In this document: piece after piece, positions 1 to 11,660 of the stretch
Position numbering within the stretch: the first letter of the stretch is position 1
Layout: each line of letters begins with the position of its first letter
DNA from: Isoetes taiwanensis
Lineage: Eukaryota; Streptophyta; Lycopodiopsida; Isoetales; Isoetaceae
Direction: 5' to 3'
Assembly (NCBI GenBank): GCA_021234155.1
Contig: JAJEKV010000002.1
Span: 19,645,592-19,709,591, forward strand
Length of the DNA: 64,000 nucleotides
The notes under the pieces: model-generated
Database searches by the model: none
What the model saw: only the letters and a program-made list of their open reading frames with translations
What the model was told of the DNA's origin: nothing
Made by a program: the position numbers and the translations under genes

Positions 1-164
1 CAAAATAATAAAATTAAGCAACTCAAAGTCAATCCTGTTCAAATAAGAGCATCTTATATCCAATTACATGAATGTTTATATACAACAATAAAATCATGCT
101 ACTATAACATATGATAATGGAGCTGCCAGGCTGGGTACTTACATAGTTGGGTTTCTTCATAGCA

Positions 165-1110
165 AGGGCTCCCGCCATGGCAGTTGCATCCTTCTTTCCT
201 GAACCTTCCCCATCAGTATGCTTTGCAGATAATACAAAAAGATATGACCACGAAGAACGGACCTTCAAGAAGAGTAGCAACCCCGTCACTAAGCACCTTG
301 TACCTTGTAGCAAAACAGCCCAAATTGTACCTTGTAGTGCTCCACCTTCCCTGATAATGGCAGTATTATATATTGCAAAACTAGTGTTTAATCCAACTTC
401 GTTTTCCTTTCCTTTGCAACAAAGCACTTAATCTTGGCAAGAACTTTTGCAATGCATGCATTTATGAACTTGAATCGACTGGCCCAATAAAGTTACTGGC
501 AAAATCATAGCAAATGTGAGCTTATTAGTCCATGCATGTATATCCTAAAGCATACCAAGAAACATGTCTGAGCTGAAGTATGAAAGAGCAACCTTCAAGT
601 GAATCCACAGTGTAGAAATAAAAAATGATTGATATATGTGGACTCTGATGGTATATTTATATCAAAATGCTAGTATGAAAAGACGAAATGAGAAGAGGTT
701 AAACCATGAATGGATAAGAACAGAAAAGGCAGGAAATAAACATTGATTCAGATGCAAAATGGCTGTCTTCTTTGCTCAATTCAGAACTTACCATGGTTGT
801 TACTGTTCTGACAAGCATTTAAAGGAGCTTAGCCAACTACACAAATAGAAAGGCTTCATGAATTGACGAGCCGCAGTTGTTCCACTGCAAACATGAAATG
901 CTCGTGTACATTCCACAACAGTAAGAACCATTATGTTCAGCAAAGGTCAACAAAACGTAATATCATATTGGACCTCATCCCTGATGATTTGTTCATGAAC
1001 GCATCTGCTCTGAAATATAGATCCTGCTGCATGCTTTCGTAGTATCTCATAACAAGAGCTCCCGCCATGGCAGTTGCATCCTTCTTTCCTGAACACGAAA
1101 AAGAGTAGCA
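165..1110 (-). other. Duplicated exon-like segment, unidentified gene
   Basis: Two copies of one coding-like segment lie about 880 bp apart (about 165-205 and 1050-1095). On the minus strand both read GKKDATAMAGAL. The right copy continues as VMRYYESMQQ and stays open to a stop near 947; upstream of it is a pyrimidine-rich stretch ending in AG, like a splice acceptor. The left copy runs into GTAAGT, a donor-like site, near 140. This looks like an alternative or duplicated exon of a minus-strand gene whose remainder would lie left of the window, or a pseudogene piece. I do not recognise the protein. Confidence is low because no full gene model can be built. Confidence 0.3.
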
Positions 1111-1155
1111 ACTCCGTCGCTAAGCACTGGTTAACCGATTTCAAAATGGATGCCC

Positions 1156-1292
1156 AAGAACAACCGCGACCGCCAGTTTACACCCTATAGCAAGTTTGGA
1201 ACAGTCATTGGCATATTCCTGGCATATACTAGCATATACTTAGAATATGCCATATATGGACAAGGGCTAGGGGCAACCCAAAAAAAAGGAAA
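1156..1292 (-). repeat. Dispersed repeat, copy 1 (pairs with 62668-62810)
   Basis: On the minus strand this tract runs from a T-run and GGGTTGCCCCTAG through several ATATGCC/AGTATAT words to CTGGCGGTCGCGG. The same order of words occurs on the plus strand at 62668-62810, ending in TTGGCGGTCACCG. The two copies are therefore inverted relative to each other and about 61 kb apart. No coding capacity is visible. It is probably a short non-autonomous element, class unknown. Confidence 0.6.
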
Positions 1293-2157
1293 AAAAGTAA
1301 TAATAAATAAATAACTGAAAACAAAAAAAGCCTCACATTTTACTAAGTGTCTTAGCTATAAGCCAATCTCCACCATCCAAAGCAAATATACTGTAGAATG
1401 TGCCTCCTCAATCTCCAGCCCTAGGATTTGCCCTTCAGGCAATCCAAAAAGGCATCCAGCTGACCATGAAAACGTTTAGCTAGTCCATGGTAGCATGTTC
1501 ATGGCTTTTGCCTCTTAAGTCTTTGCCCAATCATATTGCCCACATTCAATATATAGCTTTAAGATAGAAATTTGCCATAAGGTGTAACTGCCTTTAGATA
1601 TTTCAGTTGCTTCACCAAACCACTCAAAATTCACCAAATCATTCGTGTTATTAAGAGATGCTGCCAATGTTGGGCTCCCAACAAACAATCAAGCTGCAAT
1701 CCTTGACATGTTTTTTTCTAAAAAAAAATTAGTTCAAATCCTGCATCAACACATGAGCATGCCTGCCTGTTCAAAATAAGTCCTAGACTTTCAAAAATTC
1801 CAAAAACGTGCCTCTGTTAATTTTTCTGCATCCTTTCAAAGTCAGTAATTTAGAAAGCAAGCCAGAAGTACAAGGATCAAGACAGAACTAAGATCCATGT
1901 TCCCACAGACAAAAATAAAAATTTATGAAATTATAGGTCAATGTCCACCCATACTCAAAATTCAACTTATTCAAACGTCCTTTTCCAATGGTTTTCAGAA
2001 TGTCAAAGAAAATCAATTAACGATAAAAAGGGAAGCTTTTGGAAAAATTTGCATTGCTGAATAATTTGTCCAAACTAGACAGAATAACATTTAATTTCTT
2101 TAACAGTGTCATAAATACTATCAGCTTTATGTACAGAACATGCTAAACAACCTTTCT
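1293..2157. other. Intergenic, downstream of RPA1
   Basis: AT-rich sequence with no convincing ORF. It should contain the RPA1 3' UTR and polyadenylation region at its right-hand side. I see nothing else definable. Confidence 0.5.
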
Positions 2158-5016
2158 TCAAGATGATTTTAGGCTCGCTATCTGCTCTAATAAAAATTTG
2201 GACTCTCCTGTCCAGTCTATGGAAGTAACCTCTCGAACAGTGATCCGTTGTCTCTTCTCGTTCATATACTCGCTCTGAACTACACTTACGCGGAATACTT
2301 TAGGAGCCCATGCTGCCTTCCTCAATTCTGCTTGGTATGCTTTTTGATCAGCATCCTGCAAACAGATAGGAATTAGACTTGCAACAAGAATTGCCAACTT
2401 GCACCATTCCAAAATAAGTATTACCTGATATCTGATTTCAGATAATTCATCAGCACTATGTCCAAGAATCTGTTCTGCCTGCTCATTAAAAGCAGAAACC
2501 CAAGCTTCTCCACTTGAATCTGTTAACTTCGCCAACAAAATATATCTGAAGGAAAGGAAATATTAGTTTGAGTTTCAAGAAGGCAGGAAAGAAACCTTAC
2601 ATTTAGATAAACTTATTTTATCTTACCTTTTGCAACTTTCAGTGTTCTTCTGACATGCTTCACACCAGAAGTTTGAATTCTCTTCAACTACTTTTTTATT
2701 GCAGAAGCTGCAAGCCTGGTACCACATGGATTGGTCCGGCTTGATAAAACTTATGCAAGCTCTCACATTGAAGTAGGCAGGCTTGAAAGACAAAGCAAAA
2801 ATTAGTATGAAAAATTATGCGAGTTACATGGCAATAAGTAATGGCATTGCAGTACCTTGCCATCACCAACAGAAGGTAAAGTAATGTCTGATAGAAATGC
2901 TCGATCATTGTAGATGGATCTCGACCCTGATCTTGCACCTCCACCAGGAAGACTTGCCCCAGCAGATGTATATGTCGCACTTCTTCCATCAGTGTCATAC
3001 CTTGAGGACCAGACTAGTCAGTGCAAAAATGCTTGCAAACTTTAAAGGGAAGCAAATTATGAGCTCTAAGTGATCACCATGAGCGCAATTCATGTGCAGC
3101 AGGAATATCTGGATTTATTTCTATCATGCTATTATTTGTTGTGGACAAAGACACTCCTGTTGAAACAAATATACAAAGTTTAGATTTAGCATTTCCAGGC
3201 ATCAGGAAATCAAGGTGATTGTTTCACAAACCCTGAAAATCACTAGCTCGAAGCCGCCTGATTGTCACTACTGGAGCTTCATCAGCTATCTGAAATAATT
3301 TTTCCCCTTCTTTTAAAGCAAGATCATTCCATAGACTTATGGTCACGTTCTTTTGGCTGAAATTTTCATCCAAGTTAGCATCCAATGTAACACGAACTGG
3401 TTAAAAGTAGATTTTCACTGCAGTACCTCTGATCAACAACTGTGATATCCCGTTTTGGAATCTCTTCATTATTGGATTTTCTTCGAATAGTCATTGTCGC
3501 AGAAACATTTGAAACAATGCCGATGATATCTGTTAATTACAGAGCAGATGTTATGCCTCATCCACAAAATGCCAGAAAAGCATATATATTGAACAAATCT
3601 ACACTTACCAACTAATGTTCTACCATTGACGTATGGTCCTAACTCATCAATCTTAGTAAAATTGTAATGTACTGAAGGAATGTTAGTTGGCTTCCCGTCC
3701 TCATCTATGACCTCTTCGACCACAGAGTTTACATTAAGTGTCATTTCGTAATCATTCTTTACAGTCGAATATTGCTTGTTTGCAACGCGAAGCATGCCCT
3801 TAGAAATATAATAAACCTGCACCCTAACAAATTTGAATCAGGATGATTGAAAGAAAATAAGTCCACCAAGCCAAACATTCATTGAACCTCGGAATTACCT
3901 TCCCTAGCTGAAGCTTGTCATAAAACTTGTCTGCTGCCTCTTTGAACATTGTTGCTTGGATTTGAGTACCCTGTAAACATTAAAAATAAACTCTGAAACT
4001 CTGAAACCGTATCTCAAGACTTGGAAGATCCGTTGTTTTAAACAGAATAACTTACATCTTCGTCTGTCAACTCAACATTAAAAACATTGCCCTCCCCACG
4101 GGCATTTTTAAAAGACCTCAAAGGTCCCTTGCCTGTTACTCTGACTTTAATTGTCCAGCTCCCTTGGTAAGGATTTAGCTGGATTAGAGGATACACTCTC
4201 CTACTAATCCCCATCCTGGCGGCAGGAGCAGCACTGCAACCAAAGCTTCATGTTAGATCCTCTTACTTGAACCAGGTATTTGCAGAAAACACATAATGGG
4301 ACTTACTTTCCATGTTCCTCCTGAACAATTTGTGCAGCAGACTTCAAAGACACTGCCAAAGGTTTGCCAGAGAACTCCGCTTTCACTTGCGGCTTCACAT
4401 CAGCTTCTAATTTTGGCTTCTTTAAAGGTGGCTCAGATTTTCCAACCTCGTACTTAAGGCTGGAAGATACGACATCAAGTTCTGTGATGATGACATTGCT
4501 GCGATAAAATTGCACTTCAGTTAGCACTATGCTTGCGCCTAAGATAAACAAAATTAGAGAAAGCTAAATACGTTTGATTTTGGTAACTACTGCAAGTATA
4601 TTTGAGCACACGGATGACGCCGAAGTCTTCAATCTTCCCTGACTCTACATCAGGAGATCTATCAACAGGCAGCAAAGCCTTGCACCTCATCTTGCCATCA
4701 TTAAGAATGCAACTGCAATTGAAACCCCAGTAAGCGCAATCTAAACGAAATGCACAAAACCTTCCAAATCATCCATGAAAAAGGAGGACAAACTTACGTA
4801 AAACGATTTGAAACCATGCGTTTCAGTTCTAGAACCTGCATCAACAACTTGTCAGATTAGCCTCTAGAACAGAAAGAAAAATGAAGCAAAGCATAAAACG
4901 AGGAGATGCATAAAGAAAACCTAATCCAGACGTACCTGGACACAAGCGCCCGAGTCCTCAGTAGCTGCATTGGCTAAGATCTTTGATAAGCCGCCCTCTG
5001 TAATGGAATCTGCCAT
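2158..5016 (-). CDS. RPA1: Replication protein A 70-kDa subunit, 14 exons
   Basis: Large subunit of the nuclear single-strand DNA-binding complex RPA, used in replication, repair and recombination. My exon model (minus strand) is 5016-4936, 4835-4798, 4712-4591, 4526-4307, 4233-4056, 3970-3899, 3816-3609, 3529-3427, 3356-3232, 3156-3078, 3000-2856, 2781-2627, 2545-2425 and 2355-2158. It totals 1845 nt, 614 aa plus stop, with GT-AG junctions and one open frame. Visible in order are the N-terminal OB fold (MADSITEGGLSKIL start), a charged linker (KPKLEADVKPQ), DBD-A (NPYQGSWTIKVRVTGKG, residues about 180-290), DBD-B (about 290-400) and DBD-C (about 450-614). DBD-C holds the four-Cys zinc ribbon, Cys481, 484, 497 and 500 (ACSFC and WCEAC). 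Length fits the family. There is no C-terminal CCHC extension like that of some plant RPA1 paralogues. The exon 3/4 junction is the least certain; I chose the acceptor that keeps frame and OB-fold similarity. Confidence 0.95.
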
Positions 5017-5292
5017 AGCTCTGATTCGGAAAGCGTAAATCTGCTGCGGGAAAAAAATGTAGAAGATGAACGAGGGAGAATGCTAAAATGCAGAGTTTTT
5101 GAAGGATGAGTTAACAGAAAGCGGGAAAGCTTCCCGCCGTAGTGTGCCAGGGTGTCTATCCACGTGGAAATTGGCCACGCCCTCATTTCATTGTTCACCC
5201 TAGGCTAAATTTTTGGTTACAGCAAAATAGTTACTCTCGACTAGTTAACATGTCCATACGGCTGAAAATGTCATGAGGGCACATCCCCATTA

Positions 5293-5467
5293 GAGCCCGT
5301 TCACATGCAGTGAGGGTGCCATCACCGTCGTGTAGAAAGGCTCACCCTTTTACGTGGACCATCACCAGTGCCCTGTGCTATTTGGCGATGGCACGTTATG
5401 GTGCATGTAAAAGGGTGAGCATTTTTACACGACGGTGATGGCACCTTCACGGCATGAGAAGCGGCTC
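5293..5467. mobile_element. Tourist-like MITE (foldback), upstream of RPA1
   Basis: A 175-bp foldback flanked by TTA at 5290-5292 and 5468-5470. The left end reads GAGCCCGTTCACATGC and the inverted right end GAGCCGCTTCTCATGC. The arms then stay nearly complementary for about 60 bp, through GGTGCCATCACCGTCGTGTA and CTCACCCTTTTAC, around a short loop. A TTA target duplication with long inverted arms is the mark of PIF/Harbinger-derived Tourist-like MITEs. It lies 277 bp upstream of the RPA1 ATG. Confidence 0.75.
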
Positions 5468-5470
5468 TTA

Positions 5471-6338
5471 GGGCATAGCCTGAATTTGGTCATATCATCA
5501 AATCCAAGAAGAAGACATCAAGACCATCTCTTTTGCTGCCTGATTTTGTTGCCCCTGGATTTGCTAGAAAACAAAGATAGACTCACTAGAAGACAAAGCT
5601 TCCTCCACTACAAGACAAACCCAGTTCATCTTGGATTTTTTCAGATGGAGTGCTCCAACATCTAAATATTTTAGGGCCGACTTGAATTCGTCAGCCAAAG
5701 ACTGACACTTGAACCTAATGTTGAGTTTCATGGCTGAGTTCATCACGAGGCACAGCGTAGCTCAAAAATTTTGCTAATGGAGATGGACCCTCCTTTGATG
5801 GAGTCACCAGTGGCGGAACTAGCAATGTCCCACTCACAAAATTTAAGGTGGCCAACTTCTTTATGGGTTGGGTATTCTATCTTTAGTTGTCCACATGGAA
5901 GAGACATGCATCCGTTTAAATAATCAAAAACTGCATATCAGTGTGTTCGAACCTCCTTGCTACTACATCAAGGTGACTAGAATGCCTACAATTTTATGTG
6001 AATTTCCTAGGGGCAGTTAGATAAGGCAGTGTAGACATACGATTATCTTAGTATTAGTATAGAGTTGGCAACTGGCATTGTATCCCATTAAATAGTAATT
6101 GCAAAATGGAAGAGCCTCTATATGTTATGTTGAATAATTGCCTCAAAATAGAGCGTTATAATTGATAAACTAGTTTTTGCTTGTCGTTCCTTATGTGGGG
6201 CGAGATGAGAATGAGATTTCATTCGTCCCATCATTCTAGGTCATCCATATCGTGTTGTCCTATACTTGTATTTGGCAGCAAAATTGTGCCTAATGAAAGC
6301 AATGGGAGAGAGTCAGAGCTGTTGGAGGATAGACTCTA
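5471..6338. other. Intergenic, no gene seen
   Basis: No ORF with recognisable homology. Some plus-strand text before 6338 may be the eroded 5' part of the LINE that follows. Confidence 0.4.
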
Positions 6339-9232
6339 TTGTACCAGGGATTAAAATTACCATGTGCTCATGCCCCTACCAGTGGAGTTAGAGAAATTGA
6401 GTTATTATCTCAGATCAAGATTTTGGAGACTGTAAAAGTTACCGAAGCGAAGGTGGATGCAGGGTTGCAATGGTTCAAGAATGGAGATAGATATACCTGC
6501 TTCTTTTTTGCTATTGCAAGAAGAAGGAAACTCGCCACCTCTATAAATTCTTTGGCGTTGTTGGATGGCTCTCTTATCTATGATCTTGTGCATCTTAAGC
6601 AGTATCTTCATCAATACTTTTTTTATTCTTTGCGCGACATCCACTGCCCTTTCATGAGGACATGCAATTAGTTGTGTTGACTAAGGTGTGTTGCATTTTT
6701 TCTAAAGAGCAGAGGTTCTTTTTTAGTCCAATATTGTGAAGGAGGATTTAAAGACAGTTGTGGTTCTCTTAAAAGAAGACAAATACCTTGGTCTTGATAG
6801 CTTCCCTGTTGAATTTTTCAGAAGTTTTGGGGCTAGTTGGAGGGTGATGTATATGATGCCTTCTATGAGTTTCAGAGAGATTTAGATGTCTTGATAAGAT
6901 TCTGAACATGGCTTGCATCTCCCTCATTCCAAAGAGCAAGAAACCCAAGACTATTTTTTACTGGCGACCTATTACATTGCTTTCCTCTGTGTATAGAATC
7001 TTTGCTAAGACACTGGCATTTTCTTTGGCTCACTCTATCTCGTCAACACAATTTGGCTTTCTCCCTCGTCGATGTATTCTCAACAATGTGGCTGCTGCAT
7101 ATGAAGGAATATATTAGGACCGATTACAGTGTCATAGAGCGGTGTATCTTAAACTTGAATTTACTAAAGCTCATGATAGTGCTGATTGGTTTTTAGAGAA
7201 TTGTCTTCTTGCTCTTGGATTTGCGGGGTCATTTACAAGAAATGTCATGAAGCTTCATACCTCAGCAAGGTCTACTTTTATTTTTTAGGGCAAGCCATCT
7301 GATATTTTTGTAGCAATAGAGGTATTTAGTAAAGTTGTCCCTTAGCACCCTTGCTCTTCACAATTGTGGCAGAAATATTAGTCTAGCTTTTCTTTGTGGC
7401 TACCTGAAATGGCACGGTTCAAGGTATACCAATAAACGATAGTTCTTAAGAGGTATGTAATCAATATACTGACGATAACTTTTCTGTTCCTAATTGCCGA
7501 GGTTGAGAATCTTCATAATGCTAAGTTATTGTTGGATACATTCTCCTTGGCATCAGGAGTTCTTATGGGTTGGCAAAAATGTACTACTTTGTGGACATTG
7601 GACAACCCCATCCCTCCCTATATTTTGGATTATCCATGGAAGATTCTTCTGCGTGGCAATACCACAAAGCTACTTGGTATCCCTGTTGGCATTCACATCT
7701 CTACTTCGGATGCTTGGGATGAAATTACTAGATGGTTACAGAAGCGCTTGTGGAATACAGCTAGACTATCCATGCTCGGAAGAATCATTGTGGCTTAATG
7801 TGTTCTTGGTAATACTCTTGTGTTACATGACGTCTACTCTATTAGCTCCTCAGTGCAAGATGGATTAGATTGTGTGTATCATCAGGAATTTTATTTAGCG
7901 TGGAAATGAGGAAGGAGGAGGTCGAGGTAGCTTGGTGAAGTGCGTTAAACCTAAGGCAGCTGGTGGTCTTGGAACGTTGGATTTTCACCTCTAAAGTAAG
8001 GTGATGATATCAAAGTTCATTTAAAGGATTCTCATTGGTAAGGATGATTCTCTTGGCTTGATGTTACTGATGCAATCGATGCAACATTGTCTTCCATTCA
8101 TAAGGCCACCATTAAGCCCCTCCTTCCTTGGGCTTTGATTTACTACATCTGTATTCTAATCCTTTTCCATTTTTAAAGGGCTTGCTTGTTGCTTGGAACA
8201 CTGTCATGTCTCTTTTCCATATCAATCTTGGGGCATGCTTTCAGTACTCCATGCTGGTAAATTCCTTTGGAGGACACTCCACAGGATGTGTCTCTAAGTA
8301 TTGTTGTTCATCTATGAACACAACGATGATGGATAGCAGCTAGTATTTAAGCATTTGCAACTTGGTATAAGCCTGGTCATCTCCTGTCATAGAAAGCATT
8401 TAGAAACAAAATTCTTGTTGTTGAGATGGGATAGAGTAATTTGGACTCGTATTACTGCTTTATTGCTACAGGATTCTGTCCCACACATTGAAAGTAGCTA
8501 TATGGGGTTGCCATTAGAATATCAAGATAGGGAGCTTTGTTTCTTCTGTTTATAAAATAAATTGCTTCTGCATTCTAAAATCTTGCCTCCATCAAATGGA
8601 TGGCATCTTCAGATCTCTCATCCATAATGGGGATATGTTTGAACATAGGTATAAGATAGGTTGCTCCATCCCACTATGTGATGGCAAGTGATCCCTAGAT
8701 GCCTCAGAGTAAATAAGTTGATCCATAAAATTGAAAATCAAATTTCAGAGCTCTGTCCTTTATAGGTTGAAAGTATTGAGCATTGTTTCTTCTTGTATGA
8801 GCAGCTTCGACATGCATGGTCTTGGTTATCAACTCTATTTGGCACTTCTTGATCTAATGAGCAAAATCCTGCTCGCTACTTACCCTGATGCATGGCCCAA
8901 ACTACAAGAACGAGCTTTTCATCTTACATGTGGCTGGCTTTAAAGGTCAACCTGGAAGAAAAGGAGGTTACTTATGTACGCATGGATACTGCATATGAGA
9001 TTCTTGTTCAGTGGATGCAGAATAAAATTGTTACGGCTTATAATTGTTTTTCTCTTGATAAAGAGAAGAAAGTACTGATTTGGCATACTTACCTTCAGAT
9101 CCATTCTTATGCATATACAGATGTTTATGCTCAGTTGGATCAGTTCGTCCACTACAGTTATAGTCATGTCTTTGCATTGTATTTTGTTACAGCTTTTTGA
9201 TTGGTTAATAAAGCTTGTCATCCTTCAAAAAA
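6339..9232 (+). mobile_element. L1-type LINE remnant (dead reverse transcriptase)
   Basis: Reading frames broken by many stops and shifts carry successive pieces of a plant L1-type reverse transcriptase. Near 6920-7110 are SLIPKSKKPK, WRPITLLSSVYRIFAKTLA and TQFGFLPRRCILNNV, matching the RT finger/palm motifs (IPK, WRPISL, QFAFLPGRSILDN). Near 7530-7798 are LASGVLMGWQK, KLLGIPVGIH and RLSMLGRIIVA, the post-catalytic thumb region. The 3' end is a run of A followed by TA repeats at about 9225-9248, consistent with a retroposed poly(A) tail. No frame longer than about 125 aa survives, so it cannot be active. The 5' limit is uncertain; no endonuclease domain was recognised. Confidence 0.8.
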
Positions 9233-9309
9233 AATATATATATATATACAAGTCTTTGTACTATGTAGGGCCTGTACGAGTTAGGGACTGTACAAATCCA
9301 ACTAGAAGC

Positions 9310-10230
9310 CAATTACAGAGATATAGCCCTTAGATTCTCTTATATATATCCCTTAGATTCTTCAAGAATCTATATAAGTTCCCATGGATTCTCTTAGATT
9401 TCCATAGATTCTCTTAAGATTCCCTAACATTCCCCTAGATTTCCAAAGATTATCCCATGATTCCTCTAGGTTCCCCAAGATTCTATAAAGATTCCCCAAG
9501 ATTCTATGAAGATTCTCTTAGATTCTAAGATTCCATTAAGATTCACTTAGATTCTCAAAAATTTTAGGAAGATTCCCCTAGATTACCAAAGACTCTCTTG
9601 AGATTCGCTTAGATTCTCAAACATTCTCTTAGATTCTTAAAGTTCTACAAAGATTCTTTTAGATTCTTAAGATTCTATGGAGATTCCCCTAAATTTTACT
9701 AAGATTCCCCTAGATTCTCCAAGATTCCATCTAGATTCCCATAGATTCTTAAATATTTTATGAAGATTCCTTTAGATTCTTCTAGATTCTCTAATAATTC
9801 CCCTACATTCCAAAAGAATACCTCAAGATTCCTCTAGATTGTCCAAGATTCTATGAAGATTCTCCTAGATTCTTCTAGATTATCTAAATTCTCAAAGATT
9901 TTAGGAATATTCCCCTAAATTCCCAAAGGATCACTTGAGATTCATATAGATTCTCTTGAGATTCCTCTAGCTTCCCTAGATTCTATGAAGATTCCCCTAG
10001 ACTCCCCAAGATTCCTTCAAGATTCCTCTAGGTCCTTAAAGATTTTATCAAGATTCCCTTAGATTCCCTTACATCCTCAAAGTTGATCTCTTGAGATTCC
10101 CATAGATTCTCTAAGATTCTCATGATATTCCTCTGGATTCTCTAAGATCCTATGAAGATTCCCTCAACTTACCATAGATTCCTCGAAACGCGAAGATTCT
10201 GAGAAGATTCTTAGTATTCGATCACATTGG
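9310..10230 (-). repeat. GATTC/GAATC-rich degenerate array, copy A
   Basis: About 900 bp made almost entirely of irregularly spaced AGATTC, AGATTCT and AAGATTCCC words; spacing varies, so it is not a regular satellite. The region just downstream (about 10200-10350) matches, inverted, the segment at about 29620-29760 inside the second array, so both belong to one element family. Its right part continues to 10560, where a Mutator-like element is inserted. Confidence 0.7.
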
Positions 10231-10561
10231 CTCCAACTGCGACAAAATAGTGCCAAAGCACCACTCATTGGAAAGCTCTCAACGACAGGAATCCAACGGC
10301 ATTGGTCCCACCTTCATTCGACCTCTCTACTGCAAGCTACGTGCATTTGAAGTCGATAAAATAGAAGGAAGCTTCCTAGAAAGTCTATTCATAAATACTT
10401 TGCCACCTCACTACTTTTCTTTATTAATGAGGATGCCACCTCACCTCCTTTAAAAAAAAAACTAATTTAATAATTAAAAAGTAATGGCTATGATTTATGC
10501 TCACCTTTTAATCTAACGGTTGAGATCTGCTACACCAAATTCACTTTTTGGCACCTTCCTT
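10231..10561 (-). repeat. Body of the GAATC-family element, left of MULE insertion
   Basis: Non-coding segment matching, in inverse orientation, 29520-29760 (for example TTCGATCACATTGGCT and GCACCACTCATT). It ends at the 8-bp CCTTCCTT (10554-10561) that borders the Mutator-like element. Confidence 0.6.
10554..10561. repeat. Candidate target-site duplication, left copy
   Basis: CCTTCCTT directly before the element's first bases; the identical 8-mer follows the right terminus at 18989-18996. MULEs normally give 8-11 bp duplications. The sequence is simple, which lowers the weight of the match. Confidence 0.6.
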
Positions 10562-11295
10562 GGCCTCAGGATAGTCTTACCCTGGTTTCGGGGATCCCGG
10601 AGGTAAAAATACCGGCCTCCGGTATCACCACCAGGGCTCGACGGAATCCGTTTCAGGACCCCCCGTTTCACCGTACTGACACACGTGAGGGGGCCTGCAG
10701 AAATCTGGGCCGTCCGCCCACGCGACACATCCGGGCCGTCCGTGGTGTTCCCCGCCTCCGGGATCACCATCTTGTGATCCCGGCCTCCGGGATCCCAAAT
10801 CGTGGCCGAATACTTGCATGCGAAATGGTAGGTGGAGATCCCGCCTCCGGGATCACCGAATCTGCGATGGCCCGCGATGCCGAAATCGGCCATGGAGATC
10901 GGCCTCGGGATCCGCCCGAATCTGCGCCGATCGTGATTCCTTCCTCAGGGATCACTTACGCCGCGGCCCGATATCGGCGATCCGATATCGGCCGCGTTAT
11001 CCATCCTCGGGATCACCAGCTGTCTTGGGTGGGACCATCTTTGCCGCACGGGTTCGATATGCGGTGTGATTCCCTCCTCGGGATCACCACCGCGCCGGCT
11101 GATATCGGCGTCCGATGTCGGCCGCGTTATCCCCTCGCCTCACGGGATCACCACCTTGGGGCGATATCGGCGATCCGATGCTCCGGCCGCGTTATCCCGC
11201 CTCGGGATCATCGCAGTGGGCGTGGGACCATCTTTGCCAGCGGGTTCGATATCTGGTGTGATTCCCTCCTCCAGGATCACCACACTGCGGCGATA
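10562..11295 (+). repeat. Left terminal inverted repeat of the MULE
   Basis: GC-rich, unlike the AT-rich surroundings, and packed with GGGATCACC, GATCCCGGCCTCCGGG and GATATCGGC words in both orientations. It matches the inverse of about 18240-18988 over most of its length, with small gaps. Long ORFs on both strands here are by-products of the repeat and carry no protein signature. Confidence 0.8.
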
Positions 11296-11660
11296 TATCG
11301 GAGCGTCCACGTGGACACATTGAAGCCCCTCGTTTGAACGACGGGATTAAATACCGGGATTAAACACCGTACGCTATCCAATCACGGTGATTCCGGAGGG
11401 CGGTTCCGTACGTTGACGACTAGGGAGACGCCACGTCGACGGTGGGGATTCCGGAGGAAGGGAATTCATTCTGGCGATGGCTAAGTCCGACATTTGTGCG
11501 CCAAGATCCTTTGCCCTTTTCGGGCCAACCTCTGAGCGGAAAGGGCCATTTTGTCCGAATCTCGCCAAGTCTTGTCGTCAGCGCTTTGACTCGGCCGATT
11601 AGTTTAAGTTTTTTTTTTGTATTCAAAGCTTATTTTAAGCCTTCACGTTTTTTTTTACAG

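Noticed and set aside
4974-5198. 74-aa minus-strand ORF overlapping the RPA1 start
   Set aside because: Out of frame with RPA1 exon 1 and without homology; the RPA1 ATG at 5016 is well supported.
10513-11337. Several long overlapping ORFs on both strands (up to 187 aa)
   Set aside because: They lie wholly inside the GC-rich terminal repeat, read as repeated DPGG/GIPEEG words and have no protein signature; stop-poor composition explains them.
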